This document shows, piece by piece, positions 16,699 through 25,500 of a stretch of 64,000 nucleotides of DNA; the stretch's first letter is position 1; each line of letters starts with the position of its first letter. The stretch comes from an uncultured Flavobacteriia bacterium. Lineage in GTDB: Bacteria; Bacteroidota; Bacteroidia; Flavobacteriales_D; Crocinitomicaceae. Where the stretch lies: positions 1 to 64,000 of the forward strand of contig CALJTX010000031.1 in NCBI GenBank assembly GCA_937975705.1, written 5' to 3'. The notes below the pieces were generated by a model. It had not been told where the DNA came from. It saw nothing but the letters and a program-made list of their open reading frames with translations, and searched no databases. Position numbers and translations under genes: made by a program.

Positions 16699-17589
16699 TT
16701 AACAAAATTCATGAAAAGCCCTGAGGAAACTCAGGGTTTTTTGTTCCTCAGAACCTTCGGCAGGCTCTTGGTTGTAGACCCAATTGGCCATAGGTGGCAT
16801 GCTCATCAAAATAGACTCCGTGCGCCCTCCTGAATAAATGCCAAACTTGGTGCCGCGGTCATGCAATAAATTGAATTCAACGTAACGTCCGCGTCTGAGC
16901 GCTTGCCAAGTAAGTTCTGCAGCAGTGGGATCGTGCAAAACAACATCTTTTATTTGATCTTTGTAAACTACTGGAAACAAGCGGCCTAAATCTTGACAAT
17001 AAGCAAATAGTTGTGCTTTTGTGAGGCCACAGCTTTCGTTGAGTTGATCAAAGAAAATACCCCCTACCCCTCTTGATTCACCTCTATGCGGCAAAAAGAA
17101 GTAACGGTCTGCCCATTCTTTGAATTTCGGATAGAATCCTGTATCGTAGCGATCTGAAGTGGCTTTGAGCGCTTCGTGAAAAAGATTAGCTTTTGCAGTA
17201 TCGACATAATGTGGCGTGAGGTCAATGCCGCCACCAAACCAATAGGTATGGTCTTCGAGTTCAAAATAGCGCACATTCATGTGCATAATCGGATGGCGCG
17301 GATGACGGGGATGCAACACGATGGATACGCCTGTGGCAAAGAAAGCTTCACCTTCATGACCAAGTTGTTTTTTCATGGCTTCGGTGACCGGACCATGCAC
17401 AGCGCTAAACGCAACACCCGCTTTTTCAAAGATGTGACCTCCTTGTAGCGTGCGGGTATGGCCACCACCACCCTCTTCTCTTTGCCAGGTATCTTCTTGA
17501 AAAGTTGCTTGGCCGTCGAGTTGCTCAAGTGCCTGACAAATATGCAATTGAAGTTCGCGGTAATGGGCCGCAATTTCTGTTTTATTCAT
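16699..17589 (-). CDS. hemF: Oxygen-dependent coproporphyrinogen III oxidase
   Basis: 296 residues, full length. It converts coproporphyrinogen III to protoporphyrinogen IX with O2 in haem synthesis. Family landmarks: GGGGHTRTLQGGHIFEKAGV, HPRHPRHPIMHMNVRYFE, WFGGGIDLTPHY and GRYVEFNLLHDRGTKFG with a conserved SGGRTESILMSMPP. Third gene of the guaA-LysM-hemF operon, starting 8 nt inside the LysM gene. Dependence on O2 implies an aerobic lifestyle. Confidence 0.97.
   Translation of the reverse strand: MNKTEIAAHYRELQLHICQALEQLDGQATFQEDTWQREEGGGGHTRTLQGGHIFEKAGVAFSAVHGPVTEAMKKQLGHEGEAFFATGVSIVLHPRHPRHPIMHMNVRYFELEDHTYWFGGGIDLTPHYVDTAKANLFHEALKATSDRYDTGFYPKFKEWADRYFFLPHRGESRGVGGIFFDQLNESCGLTKAQLFAYCQDLGRLFPVVYKDQIKDVVLHDPTAAELTWQALRRGRYVEFNLLHDRGTKFGIYSGGRTESILMSMPPMANWVYNQEPAEGSEEQKTLSFLRAFHEFC
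16718..16742 (+). terminator. Intrinsic terminator of the 16241 lipoprotein gene, inside the hemF 3' coding end
   Basis: CCCTGAG (16719-16725), GAAA tetraloop, CTCAGGG (16730-16736) and then six T. The hairpin lies within the last codons of the convergent hemF. Confidence 0.85.
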
Positions 17590-19303
17590 GGTGTGGAGCT
17601 AACAGTTGGGCGTTTTGATAAGGGACAACTACTGCGGTGTTGTTTTCGATATACAAACCGTTTGCGCCTGATCTTAAGTTCATGTTGCTGATGAGTCCTT
17701 GTTGTGGCTTGTGCATGCCAAGTAGCTCTTTGCCGATATGCAGCGTGAGGTCATAACCCAAGCAAGCCATTTTACTCAGATCGGTGTTGTAGCGCTTGCG
17801 AAAAGATTTGTGAAAAGGGATAATTTGTGCTTGGTGGTAATTGAAGTAACTAGGCAGCGCAACTAAAAATGCTTGGTCGCGCACTTGTGGCGCATCGAGC
17901 TCCTTGAAATCGAGCCAATCTTTTTGGCCCACCACAAGCATATTGCTATCTAAGGCTACTGCTTTGAGCAAGCCAACAACCTTAGCCCGATCGGTGCTGA
18001 AACTGACCAATAATTGCGGACCACCAATTGGTTTGAACTTTTGATAGTTGGACCAGGTGGCTTCTTGTAATTTGAGTTTTGACTGTGTAGTAGAAACGCT
18101 GGAAAAGGCCGTTTTGAATTTTTGCTCAAGAAGTTGATCTGCGGCTATGGGGCTATTGATGAGCACAACCGTATAGCCTTGGTAAAATTGATGAAGATGA
18201 AGGGCGAGGTTTTCGACTAAAGCGGGATCTGAGGGCGTGTAGGAAATAAAATTAGGCGCCATTTGGGCAAGCGAAACAGACATTTGTACTGGAAAGACGA
18301 CCGGTATACCCTTTTCTTTTGCGAAAGTTGCCACTATTTTGGCTTGCTTCTCTTGTAATGGCGAAAAAATGAGGTCGATAGCGTTCATTTCTTCACTTTG
18401 CAATACTGCTTCTAAACTAGGACTCAAGGCGTTGTCATCGAAAACGTGGATATCGGCAGAAAGGCCCAAGCTTTTGAGGCTGTCTAAGGCCATTTTCATG
18501 CCCATGTAGTAATCGAGCGCAGCAGCCGCTACAAATCGATTTTGACCGGCACTTGAATCAAGGGCAAAAGGTAAAAATACGGCGATATGGTAGTGCTCCT
18601 TTTTGGGAACGGGAAAACGAAAGGCTTCGACAGAACTTTGCTGCTGGCGCTCCGGTACGGCTTGCACAGGTACAGGTGTGGTTTTGACTTGCTGAATAGG
18701 CACAAGGATTTGTTGACCAGGGCTCACTCTAGATGATGTGAGTTTGTTGAGCGCCATGAGTGAGTCTACAGACACCATATAACGCTTAGAAATGGCGTAA
18801 AGGTTTTCTTTTTCTAGCACCGTATGCTTGATCAGTGTGTCGGTCAGGCTGTGCGGGAAAGTTGCTTGGCTGGCAACTTGCGGTTGTGTTGTTTTATTGA
18901 GCTCAAAAGGAAGCACCGCGTTTTTGATCACGATTTGCTGCCCCACCTTGAGCCCCGTCTTGGTATTTGGATTCCAGCTATACAGTGAATCTAAAGGCAC
19001 TTCATATAAACGCGAAATAGCTGAGAGCGTTTGCTGAGGTACTACCTTGTGCACAATTTGACCACGCAGCACGGGCACACTAATGGTTTGACCCGCAACC
19101 AAACCGCGTTCCAAACCCGGATTCAAGGCCAATAACTGATCGGCGTCGCATTTAAAAAGCGTTTGCAAGCGCGTCAGGCTCTGCCCCTCAGGGAGCACAT
19201 ATTGATAATATTTTTGACCACCTTTCTCCACAATTGGTAAAGCCTGTGCCCGCACCAAAAAAGAAACTAAAAAGCAACAAATGAAAGGTATCGAAAACTT
19301 CAT
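17582..19303 (-). CDS. LysM-repeat protein with periplasmic substrate-binding fold
   Basis: About 573 residues. A signal peptide (MKFSIPFICCFLVSFLVRAQ) is followed by three LysM domains (YYQYVLPEGQSLTRLQTLF, VHKVVPQQTLSAISRLYEV, KHTVLEKENLYAISKRYMV) and then a type-1 periplasmic-binding fold of about 330 residues (HIAVFLPFALDS, GMKMALDSLKSLGLSADIHV, DLIFSPLQEKQAKIVATFAK). The layout recalls LpoA-type activators that bind peptidoglycan and a synthase, so a cell-wall role is plausible but inferred. I chose the ATG at 19303, one base after the guaA stop; an upstream start would lie deep inside guaA. Confidence 0.88.
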   Translation of the reverse strand: MKFSIPFICCFLVSFLVRAQALPIVEKGGQKYYQYVLPEGQSLTRLQTLFKCDADQLLALNPGLERGLVAGQTISVPVLRGQIVHKVVPQQTLSAISRLYEVPLDSLYSWNPNTKTGLKVGQQIVIKNAVLPFELNKTTQPQVASQATFPHSLTDTLIKHTVLEKENLYAISKRYMVSVDSLMALNKLTSSRVSPGQQILVPIQQVKTTPVPVQAVPERQQQSSVEAFRFPVPKKEHYHIAVFLPFALDSSAGQNRFVAAAALDYYMGMKMALDSLKSLGLSADIHVFDDNALSPSLEAVLQSEEMNAIDLIFSPLQEKQAKIVATFAKEKGIPVVFPVQMSVSLAQMAPNFISYTPSDPALVENLALHLHQFYQGYTVVLINSPIAADQLLEQKFKTAFSSVSTTQSKLKLQEATWSNYQKFKPIGGPQLLVSFSTDRAKVVGLLKAVALDSNMLVVGQKDWLDFKELDAPQVRDQAFLVALPSYFNYHQAQIIPFHKSFRKRYNTDLSKMACLGYDLTLHIGKELLGMHKPQQGLISNMNLRSGANGLYIENNTAVVVPYQNAQLLAPHHE

Positions 19304-19304
19304 G

Positions 19305-20837
19305 TTATTCCCATTCAATGGTGGCAGGTGGCTTGGAGCTGATATCGTAGGTGACGCGATTGATACCGCGGACTTGATTGATGATACGGTTCGAGATTTT
19401 GGCCAAGAACTCATATGGCAAATGGCACCAATCGGCGGTCATGCCGTCGGTGGAAGTTACTGCTCTGAGCGCAACCGCGTTTTCATAGGTGCGTTCGTCG
19501 CCCATGACACCAACGGATTGGATCGGCAAAAAGATGGCTCCTGCCTGCCAAACCTCGTTGTATAGGTTGTCTTCTTTGAGACCGTTGATGAAAATAGCGT
19601 CTACTTCTTGTAATATGCGCACTTTATCGGCAGTTACTTCGCCGAGAATACGGATACCTAAACCAGGTCCTGGGAATGGATGACGCCCTAAAATGCGCTC
19701 GTCTATTTGCAAAGAGCGGCCAATGCGGCGCACTTCGTCTTTGAACAACAAACGCAAAGGTTCTACCACTTGAAGTTTCATGTAGTCGGGCAAACCGCCT
19801 ACGTTGTGATGCGATTTGATGGTTTGTGAAGGACCACCAGTAGCAGAAACCGACTCGATTACGTCGGGGTAAATGGTACCCTGACCAAGCCATTTGGCGT
19901 TCTCGACCAATTTGGATTCTTCGTCAAAAACATCGACAAACACCTTGCCTATAGCTTTTCTTTTGAGTTCTGGATCGGTAAGGCCAGCCAAAGCCTCGTA
20001 AAAACGTGCCGAAGCATCGACGCCTTTCACATTGAGGCCCATGCCTTGGTAAGAAGCCAAAACTTCTTCAAATTCGTTTTTGCGCAGCAAGCCGTTGTCT
20101 ACAAAAATACAGTGCAAGTTAGGGCCAATAGCTTTGTGCAAGAGCACGGCTGCTACAGAAGAGTCTACGCCGCCAGAAAGACCGAGAATGACTTTGTCGT
20201 CGCCGAGTTGAGCTTGCAAGCGCGCAGTGGTTTCTTCGATGAAAGAATCGGGGGTCCAGTCGCAGGCACAGTGGCAAACGTCTACAATGAAGTTTTGCAA
20301 AAGCGTTTTGCCCTCTGTGGAGTGATACACTTCTGGATGAAACTGAATGCCAAAGGTTAGCTCGCCTTCAATAGCGTAGCCCGCAACTTCTACGTCGTGG
20401 GTAGAGCAAATGATTTGGTAATTGGCTGGGATTTTTTTGATGGTATCGCCATGAGACATCCAGACCTGAGAACCTTGGGTCATGCCTTTGGTCAGGACGT
20501 TGGTGGTATCGAGGTAAGTGAGGTGTGCACGGCCGTATTCACGGGTGTTTGAAGGCAATACTTCACCGCCAAAATGGTGTGACAAATACTGTGCGCCAAA
20601 ACAAACGCCTAGCAGTGGCAACTTGCCTTTGATTGCAGAAAGATCGGGCTGAGGCGCCTGCGGATCCCGAACCGAAAACGGACTTCCCGAAAGAATGACC
20701 CCTTTGACATTGCTGCCAAGCTCAGGGATTTTGTTCCAGGGGTGGATTTCACAATAAACGTTGAGTTCGCGGATTCTTCTGGCAATCAGTTGGGTATATT
20801 GAGAACCAAAATCTAGGATAACTATTAATTCATGCAT
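19305..20837 (-). CDS. guaA: GMP synthase (glutamine-hydrolysing)
   Basis: 510 residues, full length. It amidates XMP to GMP with ATP and glutamine. The class I amidotransferase domain has its Cys nucleophile in LLGVCFGAQYLSHHFGG and the His/Glu pair in GIQFHPEVYHS; the synthetase domain has the PP-loop LGLSGGVDSSVAA; the dimerisation domain ends with ISSKPPATIEWE. First gene of the operon with the LysM protein and hemF. Confidence 0.98.
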   Translation of the reverse strand: MHELIVILDFGSQYTQLIARRIRELNVYCEIHPWNKIPELGSNVKGVILSGSPFSVRDPQAPQPDLSAIKGKLPLLGVCFGAQYLSHHFGGEVLPSNTREYGRAHLTYLDTTNVLTKGMTQGSQVWMSHGDTIKKIPANYQIICSTHDVEVAGYAIEGELTFGIQFHPEVYHSTEGKTLLQNFIVDVCHCACDWTPDSFIEETTARLQAQLGDDKVILGLSGGVDSSVAAVLLHKAIGPNLHCIFVDNGLLRKNEFEEVLASYQGMGLNVKGVDASARFYEALAGLTDPELKRKAIGKVFVDVFDEESKLVENAKWLGQGTIYPDVIESVSATGGPSQTIKSHHNVGGLPDYMKLQVVEPLRLLFKDEVRRIGRSLQIDERILGRHPFPGPGLGIRILGEVTADKVRILQEVDAIFINGLKEDNLYNEVWQAGAIFLPIQSVGVMGDERTYENAVALRAVTSTDGMTADWCHLPYEFLAKISNRIINQVRGINRVTYDISSKPPATIEWE

Positions 20838-20841
20838 GCCA

Positions 20842-20849
20842 CAAAGATA
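20842..20849 (-). promoter_or_regulatory. -7 promoter element of guaA, abutting the start
   Basis: Minus-strand TATCTTTG, the commonest form of the consensus, 4 nt before the guaA ATG. Confidence 0.6.
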
Positions 20850-20892
20850 GCTGAAATACGATTTATTTACGGCTAAAATCCATAGAATTCAT

Positions 20893-20900
20893 TATTTTTG
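20893..20900 (+). promoter_or_regulatory. -7 promoter element of secA
   Basis: TATTTTTG, exact match, 24 nt before the ATG at 20925. It overlaps a TTG at 20898, which argues against that TTG as the secA start. Confidence 0.6.
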
Positions 20901-20924
20901 AGGTTCGCTAAATTGAACACAGAC

Positions 20925-23900
20925 ATGATCGGAGATTTACTCAAATCTATTTTCGGAGACAAGACCGCAAAAGACCGCAAAGAATACTGGCCTTTCGTAG
21001 AAAAAGCCAACACCGCTTGGGAAAGCGTCAAAACACTTTCCGATGACCAACTCCGCGACAAAACCCGCGGTTTTCAAGAACAAGTACGCCAAAGCATCGC
21101 TTCTCTAGAAGAAACCCTTGCAGGCCTCCAGGCCAAAGCCGCAGACCTCCAAACTTCTTTTGAAGAAAAAGAAAAATTATACGAAGAAATCGATCAAATG
21201 GTGAAAGCCATTGACGAGCGCATCGAAGAAGAATTACTCGTGATTTTACCCGAAGCTTTTGCAGTGGTCAAAGAAACCGCTCGTCGCTGGGCCGAAAACG
21301 GTCAATTAAACGTGAGCGCCACAGATTTTGACCGCCAACTGGCTGCCGCCCGAGATGGCATTAGCATAGAAGGCGACCGCGCCACATGGCACAACGAATG
21401 GACCGCCGCTGGCAACAAAATCAAATGGGCAATGGTCCATTACGACGTTCAGCTCATGGGAGGTGCCGTATTGCACCGTGGCAATATCGCCGAAATGCAA
21501 ACAGGTGAAGGTAAAACGTTGGTAGCTACCCTACCCGTTTACCTCAATGCACTATCTGGCAAAGGTGTGCATGTGGTTACCGTCAACGACTACCTCGCCA
21601 AGCGCGACGCCGAATGGATGGGCCCGCTTTACGAATTCCATGGTTTGCGCGTAGACTGCATAGACAAACACCAACCCAACTCGCAGCGCCGCCGCCAAGC
21701 CTACATGGCCGACATCACCTTCGGAACCAACAACGAATTCGGTTTTGACTACCTCCGCGACAACATGGCTGGCCACGTAGACGACATCGTTCAACGCAAA
21801 CACCACTTCGCAATTGTCGATGAGGTCGACTCCGTCTTGATCGACGACGCCCGTACACCACTCATCATTGCCGGTCCAACGCCAAAAGGTGACGAGCACG
21901 AATTCCACGAACTCAAGCCGCGCATTGAACGCGTAGTTGAAGCCCAAAGAGCTTTCGTTCAGCAGTGTCTCAACGACGCCAAAAAAATGCTGAGCGTTAT
22001 CAATGAACCCAACCCAGACAAGAACGAACAAAAACGCTTGCTAGAAGAAGGCGGCATTGCCTTATTGCGCGCCCACCGTGGCTTACCAAAAAACAGAGCA
22101 CTCATCAAGTTTTTATCGGAGCCAGGTATCAAAGTACACCTCCAAAAAACCGAGAATTTCTACATGGCCGAACAAGGCAAAAACATGAAGAAAATCGACG
22201 TAGACCTGTTCTTTGTCATCGACGAAAAAAACAACTCCATCGAGCTCACCGACAAAGGTATTGACCTCGTATCAGGAAAAGATGACCGCGATTTCTTCAT
22301 CATGCCAGACATCGGCGCCGAAATTGCCAAACTCCAAAAAGAAGCTTTAGAAAAAGAAGCCTACCTCGAGCGCAAAGACCTTTTGGTCCGCGATTACGCG
22401 ATCAAATCGGAGCGCATTCACTCCGTAAGCCAACTTTTACGCGCCTACACGCTTTTTGAAAAAGAAGTTGAGTACGTTATTATGGATGGCAAAGTCAAAA
22501 TTGTCGATGAATCTACGGGTCGTATCATGGAAGGTCGCCGCTATTCGGACGGTTTGCACCAAGCCATTGAAGCCAAAGAAAACGTGACCGTTGAGGCGGC
22601 CACCCAAACGTATGCCTCGATCACCTTGCAGAATTACTTCCGGATGTACCACAAACTTGCGGGCATGACCGGTACTGCAGAAACCGAAGCACGCGAGTTC
22701 TGGGACATCTACAAACTCGATGTAGTTGTAGTCCCGACCAATCGTGCCATTTCGCGCAAAGACCAAGACGACTTCGTCTACAAAACTGCGCGTGAAAAAT
22801 ACAACGCCATCATTTTAGAAATTGAAGACCTCGTTGCCAAAGGACGCCCAGTCCTCGTAGGTACTACAACTGTAGAGATTTCTGAGTTGCTTTCGCGCAT
22901 GCTCCAAATGAAGAAAATTCCGCATCAAGTTTTGAATGCGAAGTACCACCAAAAAGAGGCTGAAATTGTTGCCAATGCCGGTTTGGCCGGAACCGTTACC
23001 ATCGCCACCAACATGGCGGGCCGCGGTACCGACATCAAACTAGGCGAAGGTGTCAAAGAAGCCGGAGGTTTGGCCATTATCGGCACCGAACGCCATGACT
23101 CACGTCGTGTAGACCGCCAGTTGCGCGGACGCGCAGGCCGTCAAGGCGATCCGGGTTCTTCTCGTTTCTTCGTGTCACTAGAAGACGACCTCATGCGTAA
23201 ATTTGGTTCGGAGCGCATTGCTGCTATCATGGACCGCATGGGCCTCAAAGAAGGAGAAGTCATTACCGCCGGTATGGTCTCTAAATCTATTGAGCGTGCC
23301 CAGAAAAAGGTAGAAGAGAACAACTTCGGGATGCGCAAGAACCTCCTCGAATACGACGACGTCATGAACGCACAGCGCAAGGCCATCTACCGCAAGCGCC
23401 GCAACGCACTCTACGGAGACCGCCTCGACATCGACATCGACAACATGTTCTACGATCACTGCGAAAACACCGTAGCTACATGCTCCAAATTGCCATTCCA
23501 CGAGTTTGAACTCGAGCTTTTGCGCCTGATCGGCATTGAAACACCCGTTGATGAAGCAACATTTAATCAACTGAATCAAGCCGAACTCACCGAACGCGTC
23601 TACGCCGCACTCCGCGAAGCCTACGAGCGCAAGTGTGAGAAAATTGCCCGCATGGCTTACCCGCAAGTGAAACATGTTTTTGAAACGATGTCGCAACAAT
23701 ACAAAAACATCGTATTCCCGCTCACCGACGGCCGCAGCCAAATGCAACTCATCGTCAATTTAGAAGAAGCCTACCAAACAGAAGGCCGCGTGATCAGCAA
23801 ATACTTTGAACGCAATGTTTTGCTCAGCAAAATTGACGACGAATGGAAAGAACATCTGCGTGAAATGGACGACCTCCGTTCTGCTGTGCGCAACGCACAA

Positions 23901-24230
23901 TACGAGCAAAAAGATCCACTTGTCATTTACAAATTGGAATCTTACGAACTCTTCCGCGGCATGCTCAATCGCCTCAATGAAGAAGCACTTGACTTGCTCA
24001 TGCGCATGGATGTACCTGTAGAACAACAAATCCAAAGCACCAACCAAGAAGACCACCAAAACAACTACGACAAAGCCCAAACGAGCAATCAAGAAGCCAT
24101 CGAGAATTCCGCGCCAGCGCCAAGAGAAGTCGAGAAAAAGCAACCTGTCGTAGTGGAGCAAAAAATCAACCGCAACGACCCTTGCCCTTGCGGAAGCGGC
24201 AAGAAGTTCAAACAGTGTCACGGACAATAA
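20925..24230 (+). CDS. secA: Preprotein translocase subunit SecA
   Basis: 1,101 residues, typical of the long Bacteroidota SecA. The ATPase motor drives proteins through SecYEG. Motifs: Walker A MQTGEGKTLVATLP, Walker B VDEVDSVLIDDARTPLI, helicase motifs GTDIKLG and RRVDRQLRGRAGRQGDPGSS, and a C-terminal zinc-binding SEC-C motif DPCPCGSGKKFKQCH. Before it lies a Gln/Asn/Glu-rich linker. The start at 20925 (MIGDLLKSIFGDKT) fits the promoter position. The DUF2520 gene begins on the next base after the stop. Confidence 0.98.
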   Translation: MIGDLLKSIFGDKTAKDRKEYWPFVEKANTAWESVKTLSDDQLRDKTRGFQEQVRQSIASLEETLAGLQAKAADLQTSFEEKEKLYEEIDQMVKAIDERIEEELLVILPEAFAVVKETARRWAENGQLNVSATDFDRQLAAARDGISIEGDRATWHNEWTAAGNKIKWAMVHYDVQLMGGAVLHRGNIAEMQTGEGKTLVATLPVYLNALSGKGVHVVTVNDYLAKRDAEWMGPLYEFHGLRVDCIDKHQPNSQRRRQAYMADITFGTNNEFGFDYLRDNMAGHVDDIVQRKHHFAIVDEVDSVLIDDARTPLIIAGPTPKGDEHEFHELKPRIERVVEAQRAFVQQCLNDAKKMLSVINEPNPDKNEQKRLLEEGGIALLRAHRGLPKNRALIKFLSEPGIKVHLQKTENFYMAEQGKNMKKIDVDLFFVIDEKNNSIELTDKGIDLVSGKDDRDFFIMPDIGAEIAKLQKEALEKEAYLERKDLLVRDYAIKSERIHSVSQLLRAYTLFEKEVEYVIMDGKVKIVDESTGRIMEGRRYSDGLHQAIEAKENVTVEAATQTYASITLQNYFRMYHKLAGMTGTAETEAREFWDIYKLDVVVVPTNRAISRKDQDDFVYKTAREKYNAIILEIEDLVAKGRPVLVGTTTVEISELLSRMLQMKKIPHQVLNAKYHQKEAEIVANAGLAGTVTIATNMAGRGTDIKLGEGVKEAGGLAIIGTERHDSRRVDRQLRGRAGRQGDPGSSRFFVSLEDDLMRKFGSERIAAIMDRMGLKEGEVITAGMVSKSIERAQKKVEENNFGMRKNLLEYDDVMNAQRKAIYRKRRNALYGDRLDIDIDNMFYDHCENTVATCSKLPFHEFELELLRLIGIETPVDEATFNQLNQAELTERVYAALREAYERKCEKIARMAYPQVKHVFETMSQQYKNIVFPLTDGRSQMQLIVNLEEAYQTEGRVISKYFERNVLLSKIDDEWKEHLREMDDLRSAVRNAQYEQKDPLVIYKLESYELFRGMLNRLNEEALDLLMRMDVPVEQQIQSTNQEDHQNNYDKAQTSNQEAIENSAPAPREVEKKQPVVVEQKINRNDPCPCGSGKKFKQCHGQ

Positions 24231-24989
24231 ATGCACGCAACGCAAATTGGGATTGTCGGTTCGGGTAAAGTAGCACAAACCATGCTGCGTTTGGCACATG
24301 GAGCTGGCATTCCAATTGCCGGTATCTATGCACGTAACGCAGCGCTCGCTGAGCAACTTGCACTCAAATTCGACACCAAAACCGTTGCGGATATTTCGGC
24401 GTTGCATGCAGAACTCATTCTCTTGTGTGTATCCGACGATGCCTTGCCCGAAATTATTGCGCAATTACAGCCCCAGCAAATAGCGGCCTATACCGCTGGT
24501 AGCCCAAGCATCAAACTTTTTGCACACCAACAACTCGGCGTGTGTTATCCGTACCAATCCATCTCCAAAGGTAGAGACCTCTTGGTCTCGGATATTCCCT
24601 TCATGATTGAAGGTAAAAACGACTTTGTGCTCCAACGCATCAGTACTTTTTTACAACAATTGGGTGCCCAATTTCAAATCTGTGGCTCGGCACAGCGTGC
24701 GCAATACCATTTAGCAGGTGTTTTTGTCAATAATTTTGGCAATTTGCTTTTGCTCGAGGCCAGCAAGATCCTCTCTGAGGCCAAACTCGACATGACCCCC
24801 ATTTACCCTTTGCTCAACGAAACCATAGCCAAAGCCATTTTACTTGGGCCCGAGCAGGCTCAAACTGGCCCAGCCTTGCGCCACGACCAAAACACCATCG
24901 ATCGGCACCGCGCCCAACTCCAACCCGAACAATTAGCGGTTTACGATTGTCTGACCAAAAGAATCCAAGATCTCTTTCGAAATGCTTAG
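24231..24989 (+). CDS. Rossmann-like plus DUF2520 domain protein
   Basis: 252 residues. The N-terminal NAD(P)-type Rossmann motif is IGIVGSGKVAQTMLRL; the C-terminal DUF2520 half has the conserved TGPALRHDQNTIDRHRAQL. The fold resembles ketopantoate reductase or pyrroline-5-carboxylate reductase, but the substrate is unknown. Immediately downstream of secA and overlapping the KdsC-like gene by 8 nt, an arrangement I recall as common in Flavobacteriales. Confidence 0.9.
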   Translation: MHATQIGIVGSGKVAQTMLRLAHGAGIPIAGIYARNAALAEQLALKFDTKTVADISALHAELILLCVSDDALPEIIAQLQPQQIAAYTAGSPSIKLFAHQQLGVCYPYQSISKGRDLLVSDIPFMIEGKNDFVLQRISTFLQQLGAQFQICGSAQRAQYHLAGVFVNNFGNLLLLEASKILSEAKLDMTPIYPLLNETIAKAILLGPEQAQTGPALRHDQNTIDRHRAQLQPEQLAVYDCLTKRIQDLFRNA

Positions 24990-25500
24990 CTACAAACAAA
25001 GACTCAACGACATCACAACCTTCATTTTTGATGTCGACGGCGTATTTACTGACGGTAAGGTTTACCTCATCAACGACGAAATTGTACGCGCCCTCAATTC
25101 CAAAGATGGATACGCTGTGCAGTATGCTGTCAAGATGGGTTACAAAATATTTTGCATCACTGGAGGCTCCTCTCCTGAAGTGAAAAAAAGACTTATGGGT
25201 CTAGGCGTTCACGATGTGTATCTGGGCGCACACCACAAACTCTCGCGCTACGAGCAAATCAAAAAAGACTACAACCTTACCGATAGCGAAATTGCCTACA
25301 TGGGCGACGACATTCCAGACATTCCCGTTTTGCGCAAAGCAGGTGTATCTGCGTGCCCGCAAGATGCCGTGAGCGATGTCAAGGCAAACGTCCACTACCA
25401 AAGCCCTTTTTTAGGTGGTAAAACCTGCGTTCGAGACCTCATCGAGCAAACCTTGCGCTGTCAAAACAAATGGCTCACCGAGCTTGCTTACGAGTGGTAA
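24982..25500 (+). CDS. KdsC-type HAD phosphatase (3-deoxy-D-manno-octulosonate 8-phosphate phosphatase family)
   Basis: 172 residues, the length of KdsC. HAD motif I is FIFDVDGVFTDGKVYL with the nucleophile Asp; motif II is FCITGGSSP; motif IV is YMGDDIPDIPVLRKAG. KdsC dephosphorylates KDO-8-phosphate for lipopolysaccharide; other members act on related sugar acids. It ends tail to tail with the sugar kinase gene, overlapping by 26 nt. Confidence 0.88.
   Translation: MLSYKQRLNDITTFIFDVDGVFTDGKVYLINDEIVRALNSKDGYAVQYAVKMGYKIFCITGGSSPEVKKRLMGLGVHDVYLGAHHKLSRYEQIKKDYNLTDSEIAYMGDDIPDIPVLRKAGVSACPQDAVSDVKANVHYQSPFLGGKTCVRDLIEQTLRCQNKWLTELAYEW

Noticed and set aside
21552..22031. Long antisense frame within secA (and similar ones at 23760-24464)
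   Set aside because: Unusual Val/Phe-rich composition, no motif, and complete overlap with secA.
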